NCBI GenBank assembly: GCA_008921705.1
Contig: VFFE01007635.1
Coordinates: 597,673 to 661,672 of the forward strand
Length of the DNA stretch: 64,000 nucleotides
Origin: Burhinus oedicnemus
Taxonomy: Eukaryota > Chordata > Aves > Charadriiformes > Burhinidae
Direction of reading: 5' to 3'
Shown here: positions 22,261-37,000 of the stretch, in pieces
Numbering within the stretch: the stretch's first letter is position 1
Layout of the letters: every line of letters begins with the position of its first letter
Notes under the pieces: generated by a model
Told to the model about the DNA's origin: nothing
What the model saw: the letters and a program-made list of their open reading frames with translations, nothing else
Database searches by the model: none
Program-made: the position numbers and the translations under genes

Positions 22261-25200
22261 TCAGGCAGGGTCTGGGTACAGCCGTGCTGCAGGCTGTCTC
22301 CTTCGCCTCCTCCCCGCAGCAGCAACGCGGGTAGATTGAAGAGGGGAGAGAGAAACGAAACGCCTATGGAGCGTCTGCCTTGACAGCTCGAGCTGATGAA
22401 ATGCCGGCCAAAGGTTGGTCGGCTTTGTGCAGTTTGCAGGGTTGATGGTAATACGCTTCCAGGGGTGGCTTAGGTTAACTGGCTGCGGGGACGTTCTTAC
22501 TCTTTAAGCCCTCTTCCAGGGTTGTTTTTTTTCCAGAAGAAACAGTTTAGAAAGGTTTTTCAGGTCAGTTGCCAAAATCTGTGCAGGCTGCTGTGTTTGT
22601 GCAAAGATGGAAAAACACCATATTTTTTGGAATATGGTCTTGTGTTCTCTGTGAGTCACAGGCTGAGACTCTGTTGGAATAAAGGGTGACTATTACAGAA
22701 GATCAGGAGCAGAATGGTCTGAATAAACTCTCATTTATCATATAAACGTGTAGTCTGTGTTTTGTTCTGCGACAACCAGTTCATGGAAAAGCATTGTATA
22801 CATGGGGGAAGGATACATTACCTGTACAAGAACTTGGTTTTCTTCCGTATACCTACCAGTATTTGATACTGATATATCACTTATTTTTGATTGATGTAGT
22901 AGGATTGTTGGTCTAGACAGATATGCTGAGCGTATTACGTGTTGCAAACTCGCGGCCTCTTATTTCACATCATGTCTAGCAGGCAAGTCTGATGTTCTGC
23001 TTGTCCTGAAGACCTTTTAGGAATACTTTTCAGAGAAATGGGTGAAAGACCAGGACGGAGCATGTGGAGGATACCTGCCTGTATTAGTACTCTCTAGCAA
23101 AGGGTATGAGAACATCTGAAGTACCTCGACAGCTGGTGCTTAAGTATCTGTTTCTGGTGCTGTACTCTTAGAAAATCGGGTAATACTCGAAAGGTTCTTG
23201 CTTCACATGTGTTTTTTGCTGAGTCTGTGCTCAGAGGCTAATACTGTTTTTTTAGCAGTCAGGGGTAGTGACAATAAGTCTCCGGCAAGGTGTACTTACC
23301 CTTTGAATTATTGCTTCGCTTGTGGGGTCTCTTTGGTCCTTTATTTTTTCCCCTGACTACTTTTAACTGACATATGACCACTGGATAGGTGACAGAGTCC
23401 AAAAAGGCACGCGATTGTCTTGGCTATAACAGCAAATTGTAGATGCACGGTTATCTTTTATCTCTCCCTCTGGTCTAAAGTGACTATTACTTATATATTT
23501 TTGTTGTTGTTGTCTTTCCCTTATATTCTGTTTTTTCTTGTGTGTTTGCAATACTCTGTTACCCTTTTGTGTATTCATTGGTGTTTGCAGTGTCATCTGT
23601 TCTAGTACTTGGTTTTGGTGCATGTTTGATTCATGAAGCATAGTTTGTTATCTTCCTGCCACGCTGTCTCATAGTCTCCAATTGGTTTTCAGCAGACGGT
23701 TGCTAAAGTTACCGGCTTACTTGCCAGACTTCATCATGTGTTTCGGTGCCTTTAGTGTAACTACAGGTTTACTGCTTGCCTGGGATTTAGAATGGCAAAT
23801 ACGAATTGGCTTTTGAGGCCTGAACCTGAAATATTGCACCCAGAGATCAGCTTATGAAAAAAAGGCCACCAGTGCTGCTTCATACAGATAGCTGCCACAT
23901 CTCGGATCATCTTCGTTTTCTGGGTGTGCTGTAGTTCACAAAACAGTATTGGAGTGCTGAACAACTTCGGTATTTTCCTTCCGCTGTGTGGTGGGAGGGG
24001 CAGGGATCTGCATTAAAAACAAAACTGTAAATTGTGTCTTACAAATTTTATAAGCTCGCAAGTCAGATTGCTGCCAAATTCTGCAGATTTGGCTACTTCT
24101 GGAACAGCATAATGTAGTTTATCAAGTTAATTGTGATTATTTTAATTACTCGGATATTCCCTCCCTCCCTCAACTAGTGCTTTGTTATTCTTAGATGCTC
24201 CAAGATTTAACTATAAGAAATAAACTCTGAATTAAAAGCATACAGTTTTTAACACGTGTTTCAATATTCTGCAAGAGTATAAGTTGCCTTTGCTTGGAAT
24301 TGTGCTTAAAATCTTGGAAGGAATTGTAGTATGAATTACTGCAGTGATTTTAGAGTTTGTGTTGAGCATGTGTAGAGAGAAATGAAACACCAAAACCTTC
24401 TTTAGTGTAGTACAAGTTTAACTTTCTGTAAAAATCTGTCAGTTGGTTATTTTTTGTTATTTTTTGCGGGGGGAGTGTCTTCCTCCTTCGTCTGACATAG
24501 TTTTGCTCGAAGTACTACAAGCTACAGCCATAATTAGAAAGTAGATCATAGCTAATTTGTCACTATATTTGTCCATAGGTATTGCTCTTTACTCCTAGAG
24601 AAGCATTTAAAAGAAGGGGGGAGGGAGAGAATTATAAATATCATTTGTTTGTGGGTTATTTCTTTGTTTAGTTTGGGGGGAGTTAACATGTAGCAAAGTT
24701 GAAACACTGCTTTTTGTCACCAGTGTGGGAAAAAGTAATCTTAACTCATGCTCTGCTTTTAATAGATTAAATGCTCATTTTTAGTGACCTTTTTTCTACA
24801 TATAATTGTGTACATTGGTTGTTTTCAAATAAAAGATGATAACATGACTTTGCATAAAAGGAGAATAAAGCATATATATGTATGAAGTGCTGCAAAGTTA
24901 GTCTCTTTAATAGCTTTGGATCTTTGAAGTTTGATCTGACAGTCTGTAGGTCCTGTGGCCTATTAACTGAACTGTTTTCCCTAGTACTTATCAAACCTAA
25001 ATGTTTCTCAAGTCTGTTTTAGAAAATAATAAAACAGTAGAGCTTAAAGGAGAATCTTAAAAGCTGTAAGCATCTTAATGGGTTACTATTTTATTTCAAC
25101 TGAAATTGTTATATGTGGGGGTGAAGTTAATGGGTCTTCCATTTCTGTCCCTAATGACCTTGATCTTCCATAGTTGCTCTGGGATTTAAGGGCCCAAACT

Positions 25201-28200
25201 CTGGCGCAGAATTAGGTCTTCTGTATTGAGTGCCTGTTCAGCAGGTAGCAGAAAGTGTAGATCTTACCTGAAGTGTCGTTGCTGTTGGGCTATTTGTAAT
25301 TACATTTAGTGAGCTTGCACTGTGTTGTCTTCATTTTCTATAGGTTCACTGTTTAATTCTTGCAGCTAATCTGACTGCAGCTCATGTGTTTGTAAAGCTG
25401 AGTGTAATTTAGTTGGCGCCTGATGCTGTAAACTGGAATCATGCTTTTATTAACAACGTAGGTAGTCCTGAAACAATTTCCTGTAACGAGTATATTAAAT
25501 TAGATTCTTAATGGTATTGGCTCCTGCACACCAACATGTCACACAGAGGGGTAGCAGTGAAGTTACTTTAAGTGTTCATGCCACGTGTCCCAATTATGCT
25601 TGCGGTGTAGTGTGTGAGTTAAAGTGGCCTCTCAGCTCTCATTTCATAGCAGTGAATCAGCTGGAAGCAGTTCTTTAGTGGCAGCTGTGCACTGCGAGGT
25701 TCACTGCTGTATAGGGGGGAAAGGTTGATGGGGACTTTGCAGTGAAGTGGGTTGTGCAACAAGGTGCCAGGGGAGATGTACCCTAACTGACCTACAAAGA
25801 AAAATATGATGGAGGTGAAATGCAATATGATTAAAATAATCCAGGCTTTGGCTGGTGTGTTGTTTTTAGTATAGTAGAAATAGGTGTTGGTTGCAAGTAC
25901 AGAACGAGCTTTTGTACAAGTATAGAAATGCCTCAGGCCCTGGGTGTATTCCTGGTATCAGTCAGCACTTGCCAACTGGAAACTCTGGGTTTTTTAAATA
26001 GTTCCATGAAATGGATGTTGTACTGAAGCACCTGCATACATTTGAATGTTCTTTTGGATGGCAGCCAAACATCTTTCACTAAGTAATAATGTATTCAGGT
26101 AACTTAATACTGTGTTGCTTTTTATAGAGGGCAGTGTTAAGATAGTTAAAGAATCGAGGAGGAGGCTGATTTCCCCATAAAAAATTACGGACTCTGAATA
26201 ATTTTTCTGTAGTTCGAAAGTATTGTCTTGACCGCTTTGTAGACATTTTTTGCTGAGGTTCAACCTTCTAGCTGTGCCAAGCTGTCATAATAAAATGTGT
26301 TGTTTAACGTTGATGTTGTACAAGATGCTATGCTAGTAAACTGTTACATGCCATGATGAGCAACAGTGTTTTCAGAAATTGCCTGGACTAATGATTTTTG
26401 AGGAAAAATATATTAAAGGTATTGCAGAACATGCTAAAAGTCTGTAAATGTCAAGTCTAGCATCCCGATAATTGATTTCTTCTCGCTTGACAGTGTTTGT
26501 CTTGTCTCTAGTCTGTAGAATATGCTTACATGCTTTTGCCTCTTTCCGCTCTGGTAGCGATGCAGAGTGCAGGTTAAGAAGTAAATGTGTCTAATATGTG
26601 AAGATTTTAGGTTTATTTTATACTTTCTTAACATATTTTAAAAGATTTTGGAAAATAACAGGCTGGTTTTCCTTCTGCTGTGAATTGAAGACTATTCTGT
26701 AGTGTAACTGTAGACTTACTTTTCCAGGTCAAAATATTTTAGAACATGTTCGACAGGAGAACACTTCACTATAGAGGTGAGTGCTTACGTTTCTAGTGAT
26801 TTTTTTAAAAAAACAAAGTGGAACAAGCTCAATTCTAGCAATGCCTTTAACACTTTTTGCAGTTTATGTACACTGAAATATTCTGAATTATTCTAGACCA
26901 AATTGATGCAGCGCTGGGTGGCAAGATTCTTATAGCACCTCGGAACATTACTACATCATCTCACTTTAATCTGTCATTTGGAAAGAGAAGTAGTATCTGT
27001 TGTAATCTGATACTCAGCACCAGAGCATTCTAAAATCTGCCTATTGCATCTTTCATCGCTGCTGTGTTGGGAGTGGTTTTTCTTTTCTACTTCTATAAAT
27101 ACAGGATATTTAGTTCTCGATTGCAGGATCATGAGTCGGATTCTACAAAAAGCTAGAATTTGATGAGGTTACTTTATAGTTACTTGCATTTGTAGTCCTC
27201 TTTGCTCACTACAAGAGGTCCTTTCTCGGCCACTGAATATCACCCCTTTATTGCCAAGGGTAGTGTAAGGTTAATTTGCATAAGTTGAGATTCTCAGAAT
27301 AACCTGTTTTACTTTCTCCTATGGTCTAAAAGTCCTAGAGCTTTCAGATTGCCCCCATTACTGAGAATAACATTAATAACTGTAATCGCTGCTTTGGCTT
27401 TCAAGAAATGGGGCAGATGTATATGGTGTGGGAAATCTGTTTTAGTGCACAACTTCCGGCTGGGAGAGAGTGTTCCTGCAGCAGAAATATGATAGGGAAA
27501 AGAAGGTTCTGTTCTCCTCCCAAATTGTTATTCATATTTGTATTGTGTACAGCAATTAGTCAGTATACAGGTCAATAAGGAGTCTTGCTGTAGGTAGTGA
27601 CCTCCATGTTTGATGCCTTGACTATGTGTAGGATCACCATACTGGAAATAGTGCAGAGAATTTTCATTTGCTTTGTTTTTATGTGATATTTGAACTTCTG
27701 CTGGACGAGTTTGTGTGTTCTTGCCCATTTTGGGCTTTTTTTGGCTTTGTATCGGTAATTATTACATTGCCTCTATTGACCTTTAGTTTCTTATATGCAA
27801 AGCTGGGAGTTGCTGTTGCTTGTTTGTTTTTAGAATTCTGCGTAGAAAGTAACTGTTTTCTGTAAATTAAATACATCTTCAAATATTTCTTGATACGCAT
27901 CACAGTTGCCATGCGAGGTAGAGGTTACTTGCACTATACCCCTTACATCTTCTACGTTGTTAAATTGAGTGGGTGCTTTGGTGTATGTCAGAGCCATACC
28001 ATTCTTTCCACTGATTGTATTATCATGCTTCAGATAGACAGAATTATTAGCAATCGTATAAGCTAATGAGTTTTCATTTTTATAAGGGCCCTCGCATAAG
28101 TTGTAGTGAAATACATGAATTTTTTTTAGTTTTGACTCTTCTGCTTTTAGGAGAAGGTAATGTTTACGAAAAGAAACATTGGTAAGATGATAGATCCCAT

Positions 28201-31200
28201 TCTAAAAAAAATACTTTGCCTGAAAGTAGAGGCTTTCATAAATGGTATTGCAGTCCCACTGTTATCATTGGAGTAGTGTTTTCACAAGAGATTAAATATG
28301 TATTTATATTTGCTGTATGTGTTTAGTGACTTGTTATATTGAATTGTAAAGATTGTTTACTTCTTTTCCCCTGCAGTTTGAGAACCTTGTGGAAAGTGAT
28401 GAGGTAGGTACCAGGATCATAATGTGAAATCCACTAGTACAACCCTTAAAAATGTTTCCAAGATCTGTATCCTCCTCCCACGTTATGTTATGTTGTAGAC
28501 TTAAATTGTAGGTTTTTCTTACTTTGAGTTTTGCTTGCTCTGGGAATGAGTAGTTAACGCTTTGGGAGAGATGAAGATCTAAGAGAAGAGAAAACTGTTT
28601 GGGGGGAGTATGGGAAGTAATCCTTTCAGGAAGACAGCACTGTGGACGTTAGGAAGGCAAAAAGAAAAGAAGAAAAATGGGGGGGAAAAGCAGGAGGGGA
28701 AGACTTGAAGGAGCATGTGCTTCTGGTATCTCTTGTATAAGACCCGGCAAATGCTCTCTATCTGAGAACATACGTGGACCTGGGTTGCTTTGCTAAGAGT
28801 TTTGGGAGTGCTCCATTTTTACCATTATGGGTAAACCGGCTGAACGGTACTTCAGACAAATAGAAGCTGGTCTTAAAAGTTCACTCTTATAAATTTAATA
28901 CAGCTTGATAATGGGCGGGACACACACCACACTTTCAATACCCTGTCCTGTATTTAAAACCGTGAGGACTGATAGTTTGGTTCCTGAAATACACCACCAG
29001 AATATTTCTTTTCAGTTGGAAGTACTTACTTGTTTTACTTATCAGCCACTTCAGTTGATTGCATGACAAGATTTTTTTTTTTAAAATTCCAAATTAAAAC
29101 AGAGGATGTTTTTCCCCCCAGTCATGAAACCAATATATGGGAGAAACTATTTCATACTGGGTTTTTTCCCCATCTTAAAACTGATTGTTTGATAGGATTC
29201 TCAAAAACTCAGACCTTTATTATTTTATTTTTTTTTAACAGGGGGAAAGCCCAGGCAGCAGTCACAGGTAGGACTTTGAAATTCAGGACCTCTCTTTCCC
29301 TCTGCATTCCCACTGTGCCTATGAAATTTTTTAGAGTTGCTGTCAAAACCCTTTCTATCTCTTTAGTTGTCAGATACATGGGAAGAATACGTGTCAAACT
29401 AACCTTAATGCTTAACCATGTTAAAACAGTTTAGATGATAATGCATCATGCAAAAACTATATAAGGCAGTTAAAACAGTATGTTGCGAAGAGTATTTATT
29501 CTTGTTCCCCAGGTCTGCATTTAAAGTTACACAGGTGGTAGTGCTAATATTTATATAAGCAGTAGGAACTTGGTGGTCTGCTCTATAGGAAACACAGGAA
29601 GGCACCTGAGTGTATGCTTTTCTAAGCATTTCGTATTTCAGTTTGATAGTTCCCAAAATGTTGTTCCCTGTCAAGGGCTCCAAAGAAGCGATACAGCAAA
29701 CCTTATAACTATTCTAATGCATTTGTGGTCTTGTTTGTTAGATACATAAAAGTAGATATAAAGTAGGCAAGAGAAGAAAGGGGAATGATTTACAATTAGG
29801 GGACCAAAACAAGTAAAAAAAAAAAAAAAAGTGAGAATTACACCACAATTATATTAACCATCCTATTCCAGTAGTTCTGTTAGCAAACAGTGTTTTGAAA
29901 ATACGCTTTCTATAAAGATACAAAAAATGCTTTGTAAGAGTAAGGAGAGAGAGCATTGTCTTCAGTAAACGGGGACTTTGGAACTCTGTTCTCAGGAGGA
30001 GCAGGCCAAAAGCACAGCTCGTTGAATTTGCATTAAAGGACCCATAAAAAAAACCTATACGGGTATATTTAAGTGCAACTTAGGGTTGTCACGCGTAAAT
30101 AATAGATGGAGTCTTGTTGTGTTTCTCCCATGCTTTTAGACCTCTCACTGAGGAAGAAATTGCTGACTTGAAAGACAGACATTATGACTCCATTGCTGAA
30201 AAGCAGAGAGTTGTTGATATGAAGCTTCAGTCAGAGGTAAGCAGTTAGATGGCTAGTATGGTGTGGATAGGTTTAAAGTAGTTAAGATCAGCCATGAATA
30301 CAAGGAGATTCGTTTGCGTGAACAAAACAATTGGGTTTTGTTAATCTGTTGGTATTTTTTATCTACAAGACACAGAGATTGCTGCACAGCTAAGTTTGCA
30401 TCAGAGATTGCTTCTTTATAATAGCCTCTTAGCTGAAAAATTGAATGAATAGGCTGGCTCTCTTAATGAGATCTATTAAATTTAAACTTTTTTTTTTTTA
30501 ATGAAAGGCAAAATGGGGTGTATACTTGATTGAGCTTTTCTTGTGCTCAGTTTTTTCCAGAGCTTTTCTTAAGGAGGAAAAAACCCCATAATTTGTTGTT
30601 TTGGTTTAGTGTGTTGCAGCAATTAATGGAATATGATGTGGAACGCAACGTAGAAATTGAGAATGATGTCTAATAAAGTAGCAATGAAATACGCAACTGA
30701 AAAGATTTAAGTCTTTCACTGTGCAGTTCATAATAAAATGCAACATGCATTTACAGCAATTCACTAGTCATGTTGTTTATTCAGTAGGGTAATGTTCAGT
30801 TATCTGAATTTCTTGGGATGTTTGGTGGGAGGGAAGCCGTTAGATTCAGTTAATGAAGAAAAATGTTTTAGCTATAGTCAATTTTATTTTATTTTTATTT
30901 TCTAGTAGCTCTTTTGTTTTATTGAATTTACAGCTTTATTCATAGGAAGATAGATAGGTTCTGCTTTTGTTAACCATTACTATTTTGTTCATATACAGTT
31001 AGCCTTACAAGAGGAGAAGTTAAGAATAGAAGAGGAGGCTTTATATGCTGCACAACGTGAAGCAGCCAGGGCAGCAAAGCAGAAAAAGCTCTTGGAGGTG
31101 AGGGGAAAAGGACCCCAATATATATCAGAGCTTCTGTTCTGTTTCTATGTATGCAGATTTCCTAATATCCTTTACATCTCAGGAAACGTAATGAGGAAAT

Positions 31201-33974
31201 GGCTTTGGCTTGTAAAATCAAGTAGAGAAAAGAAATACACGATTTGAAAGTACAGCTGACTGGAACAGCTGAAAATGATCAGAATTGTTTGAAACGGCTT
31301 ATGATGCTGAGCATAGATTTTGAATGAGATGTATGATTTTAATCTATAACTAGCTTAACAGACTTACATTATATAGAAGATATTGATCTTTAATGTAAAG
31401 TGATTTGTGATGGTTTTCTAGTAAAAAAACCCTGGAATTAAGCACACGTTATGACATAATTCAGGCTTGTAAAATATACTTTATATATTTGTGTATTTAA
31501 TTGTTCCTTATCTCTGTGGTTTGTGTCAACGTGAAGATACGTGTTTCCAAGTCGTCTGAATTTACTGTTGACCTTGCTTTGAGCAGATGACCTCCTGAGG
31601 TCCCTTCCAACCTGAATTGTTCTGTTACCTTGTGATTTGTATGTGTAGTAGCCAAAGTCCAGTAATGACTTAAGAGTAGTCTTTACTTATTTAATGTGTC
31701 TGTGCCTGCTTTCAGATGTCTGCTGCTTTTGGAGCTTGCTCAAGCAAACAAAAGCAAGAAAACATAACATGGCTTTTTTGAAAACAGATGCTGTTCTGTA
31801 TCCTGATAGCATTTATTACTGATGGTTTTCATGTTGCGGTTCAAAGACTTACGTATTACCTGTGCATTTAATATTTTTGCCGTCTTAGTAAGCTATTAAA
31901 GTATGTGTTCTCACACAAATTTCGGGTTGCCAGAAATGTGCATGTTAAAAAGTACATTTTCACTTTTCGCTGTCTGTTTGTGTATAATGTGCATGGCTGG
32001 AGTTGTAGCATGTTCAAGGAAACAGTCCACTAGATATGCGATATGTGTTCAATTAGAAGTAAGTTTTCAAAAGTTCAGATTTAGACTAATTGAAAAAGTC
32101 TGAAATCTACAGTAGGTATAGGGGAGATCATTAACCCTAGTGTCTTGTCTATATTCAAAAGAGAGTGAATTGAAAATAGTTATTTCCAGACTGATGGTGA
32201 TGACAGAGTGTTCACCTGATATTTATGTTGCTAAGTATAGATCTCATTTTGCATTTCTCTTTCTATCCTCTTGTCATTTGGTATGGGAGGGTTAATTCTT
32301 TCTGGCCTTTTTATGTCTACCTATTTCTTGCTTTTTTAAAACGCTTTTGGTCTATGTAAAGTCAGCAAAAGTAGATTGTTTTATGGCTTTAACTGGTTTC
32401 TGTAGAAGTTCTGTGCAAGAAATGCTATTTTTCTTGTCTTTCAGTATTTTTAATATCCACCTTTTTTAGTCAGGACCTAAGATAGAATCCATTATAGAAA
32501 TTTTCTTTTCTTCCTCATAAAATTAGTACCACTTACTTCCTTTACAAACAACTCCCCCCAAACCCCATAAGGATGATAAGGATTTCTAAGGAAATATTTT
32601 TGTGTAGATACGCATCAAGCATTTAACCTTTCTAAATAAACTAGAAGCCATTTTTGAATACATAACTCATCGCTGTTTGTAGGCAGAAGTCCCCTAAATG
32701 AGAAAATGGCTTTTTCATTGGAAGTATGGCATCCCTTTAAAACTTTAATTTGGCTTGCTGGTGTTGCCCTACTAAATCTCAGGGTTTGTAACAGTAGAGA
32801 ATTTTAATATACGTGTATCCTGGAACTTACAGTGCTAGATATTTGTATGTGACCTGGCAAAATGGGTAGATAATTTAAATTGGATATTATGTGGGTATAC
32901 GAATATTAAAAGAAAATTGTTGCCTATGTCAGTAATTGATTTTTACAGTCTTGTCAACTATGTTGTTGCCAAATTCCTGTCTCTTTCTCCCTGCATACTT
33001 CAGTCTTCTCACCTATAACCACCATTATGTGGTATTTCTACTTCTACACTTCTCATATGCTTATTGTTTTCAATCTGCTTATTCTGATACTTATTTCAAT
33101 ACCTGAGATGGAAAGTGTACCAAGCTAACGAAGCCATCATCCTCTTGGTATTGAAAAACACTAGCTGATCCAATGCAGTTATCCTATGAGACTATTTACC
33201 CAGCAAAGAGCAATTCTTAGATGAAGTCAAAGTTGATGTTAAAAATTCTGGTTGATTTACCCCTGCTTTTCTTTTGCAGGGACAGACCCATTAAGGCTGG
33301 GAGTAGGTTTTTCAGAAAATACAGTAACTAGATATATTAGACTTGTCTATAAAACTAGCTTGTTAGTTTTTATCTTAGTCTTTGTCATAATTAGTGCACA
33401 ATTACTGCTTCGTAGCTGATTTGCCTTTAATCACATAGTTGACGTGCCTAGTTTTTATGCTCTCATTTTTTCAAGGCAGGGAAAAGAAACTTGAGACAAC
33501 TTCAGTTGTTTAAACCCTAAAACTTAGGCAGAACCCTACTTCCATGACATCTATTATTCCTCTTGTAACTACAAAATAAACGCATTTATGGCTTGTCTTG
33601 CATTTTTCATTCTATTTTCGTAGTGATACTATGAAAGCTTCTTCTGCCTTGAGAGTGTAGAGGTATTGATAGTTTTGGCCCAGCGAGGCAACGAAGCTTT
33701 TATTGATACAAGTGAAGCACTTAGTGCTGATACAGACAGCCAGAGGAGGTGGCAGTACTGCTTTGTACAGGGATAAAAGGACCTCTAGGAAATATTTCTT
33801 TGTAAATGGTAGGCTGACTGTTCTTGCAGACAGAGCAAAACAAATCAAACCCAACCCAGGTGTTAGTTGTGTGTTGAACATACCTGTGGCTTAAGAAGAG
33901 AAGACAGTAGAGAAGAGAACAGATGCAGTCATGAATGGTGTTCACAAGTTTCTAGACAAATTGATGCGCTTTTT

Positions 33975-34022
<48 letters not shown>

Positions 34023-37000
34023 GGTGCATGAAATAGGTTAAAATGTTGAGAGCTCTATTCACAAAGCTACGTTCTTTTAAATGGAGAGATTTTGGAGATT
34101 AAAAACCAATACCACTTGCATGTAACAGTCCCTTTAGTATCACAAAATTTGATCTTTATTTGAATGAAAGTCAGTCTTTTCCTGAGTTATACTTAGACTG
34201 CTCCAAGGACCAGGACAATGCTCCTTCTAATGTTGCGGTTAAGGGAATGCTTAGTGTATTGAGTATATTACTCCAAGTGATTGCATTCAGCTTTTTCAAC
34301 TATTTACTTCTTTCGATAGCAACGTAGGCAGCAAAGAATAACACAGCGAGTGCATGCTGTTAATAATGGAGAATATCAGAGGTAAGATACAGAATTTTAT
34401 TAATGATAATTGAGAACCATGACTGTTTTTACTCCTGTTCCTCATCTCCCCCTCACAAAAAAAAAAATCCACGTTTTTCAAATATTACATGTGCAGCATT
34501 TCTATGTCAGAGTTGTTTCCATTGGTTGTGGTTTTCTTAACATCGAATAGTTACCGAATGCAAACAGGTTACCATTAATCTGCAAAAATAGAAGGTAGAT
34601 TGCATTCATTCTGGTTTTCGTTGTAGTTATTAGATTGATGCATGCAAAATTAGACCTACTCCCAGCTACTAATATGTATATACACACACGAAATCAAGTG
34701 TTTTATATTAAAAAGGTGTTTATATGTAAAATCTCAGCTACTATAAAAATATTTTTATTATTCAGAAGTCAGAAGCCTATTTGAAATGCCCACTAAAAAT
34801 ACACGCTAATCAAATGGGGGATTGAATGGTTTATATAGTATGCCTGTTTCTTCATTAATATTGTTCGTTTAATTCTCTTCACTCCCACTTTTTGTGTTCA
34901 GTGTTACTGGGAGGGGTGGGGTGGAAAATGCATACAACACCCCAAGGAGATTTACTGTGGAACGGTATTTGAGTTTAGAAAAAAACTCTAAAGTCAAACA
35001 TGTATTTTTGGATGGAAAAGAAGGGGCATAGGAGGGATTTTCAGTTAGGGAAGTACAGTTAGATAAGAAGCTGTGAAAACAGGTTTTATGGCATGAGCAG
35101 GAACTAGCCACGTTTTAGAAATCAAGGTCTGCAGTAGCAGGATTTGAGTTCATTAGTTAAAAAAGGAATTGAAAATTAAAGGGACATTATCTCAAGTGAC
35201 AAAGTTTGAGAGGGGAAGATTTGTTTTGTGAGAGAAGCTAATTCATTTTTAACTGAATATACTACTAAAAATTGAGCAGAAGCTCAGACTGGGAGAGGAT
35301 GTGATGTGTAGGAATGGAAAGGCATTTTGTAGATAATTTTATAAAGATTTCAGTTAAAGGTATATGTGCTTTGTAGCATAGAACTGGGGGGCATGCGTAT
35401 TAACGTATCCTTTATGGCATCGTTAGAGGTTTATAAAGCTAAAAACAACATGTGCATTGTTCTTACAGCTCTGTGGCAGAGGAGGATCTCGATTCTTTCT
35501 TAAGAAATACAAAATTCCAGTATGAAGCTTTTCGAAGTAGTAGTAAGTCATAGTTTTCTTATGCATGTGTTTAAATGTTAAGTGACTCGGAGGAGCGCAG
35601 AATGCTATTTCTTATTCTAGGTAAACAGCATTTATTTATATTTTTATATATATACACACATATATATTAAAAATGTATATACATATATCTGTATACAAAA
35701 ATTTGATAGAAACATCTTTTCCTCTCTAATCCCTGATGCTTCAAGTGTTCAAAAAACACAGCATATACAACTTGTGTTACGGTCATTCCAGTTCTCAAAA
35801 GCAAGTTCTGTAAGCAAACATGTCCTGTGCATGGATTTTATTTTACTAAGGCTTTCCAGCCGTCTTTGTGGAGGCAACATCAATGCAGTGAACTCCTCTT
35901 GTAAAATCTAACAGTGTATTCAAGATGCAAATGTGTGCATACAGCTTTTTTAATCATCTCTTAGCAAAATAGAGTCATACTAATGGTTAATTTTCTTCTA
36001 ATGATGTGCAAGAGAGGATTTGGCAGCCTGTAAACTTATATCCTTAAGTTTTGATGACAGTATGTGGTAGTCACTAATAAGTTGGAGGACTGATAGTAAT
36101 TCTTGGGAAATGTTTTTTTTTTTTTTTTGCGGAGGAGGGTTGGGTTTTGTTTGTTGGTTGTTTGCTTGGATTTCTTTTGCAAGTCTTCACATGCATCCAG
36201 CTTACACCTTACTAAATTCCTCTGTAGTTCTAATTAGACAGTACTGCTAAAAGTCCTCTAGTAATATTTTAGTGATGTTCAGTAGTAAAAAGCTACTGTA
36301 TACTCTTTGAAGTGATGGATGGAGTGTTTTTTCGAATGTTCCTGAGGTTTAAAGGCCACAAAGCACAATAAAAACTTCCTTTGAAACTTTAGTTTTGCAT
36401 ATTGAACCTGAAATTCAAGTGTGGTTACGAATTAAAAATACCTTTTTTTTTTTTATATAGGACTTTCATCTGATGCTACAGTGCTGACGCCCAACACAGA
36501 GAGCAGTTGTGATTTAATGACCAAAACAAAATCGACGAGTGGAAATGACGACAGCACTTCATTAGATTTAGAGTGGGAAGATGAAGAAGGTATTTATTCT
36601 GCCATTCGGTTTCATACTGAACTTCCAAGTTAAAAATGCTGACAGTTTAAACCACGTTGATTGTAAATTTGTCATTTTCAAAAGGGAAGGTGATTGAAAA
36701 CTTAATTCTGATGGAATTTCTGTCAAGTGTGTAATGATTAAACTGTAAATTTTTTTTACTTAGAAAATTGCTTATTTTGATAAGTTATCTGTCTAAAAAA
36801 TGATTTAATTTCTTTGGATCCTTCAGTAAATGTCTGTTCCTGCATTTTGTGGAACTGACATGTAAACTCAGAGCAAAACTAATGGTAAAGAAATGCTGCC
36901 CTCTTGTGAGCCAGGAGCAGAAAGAACAGCTTGGTCCTTGTTTTAAAATGTGGAATTTGGTCGGGAAGCTCTGACCGAAGTATTTCGGGAAGCATTGGTT

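Noticed and set aside
21518..22325. Long overlapping open frames (up to 244 codons) on the minus strand
   Set aside because: They are proline/arginine-rich products of the CpG island and the G-rich minisatellite. GC-rich sequence lacks stop codons by composition.
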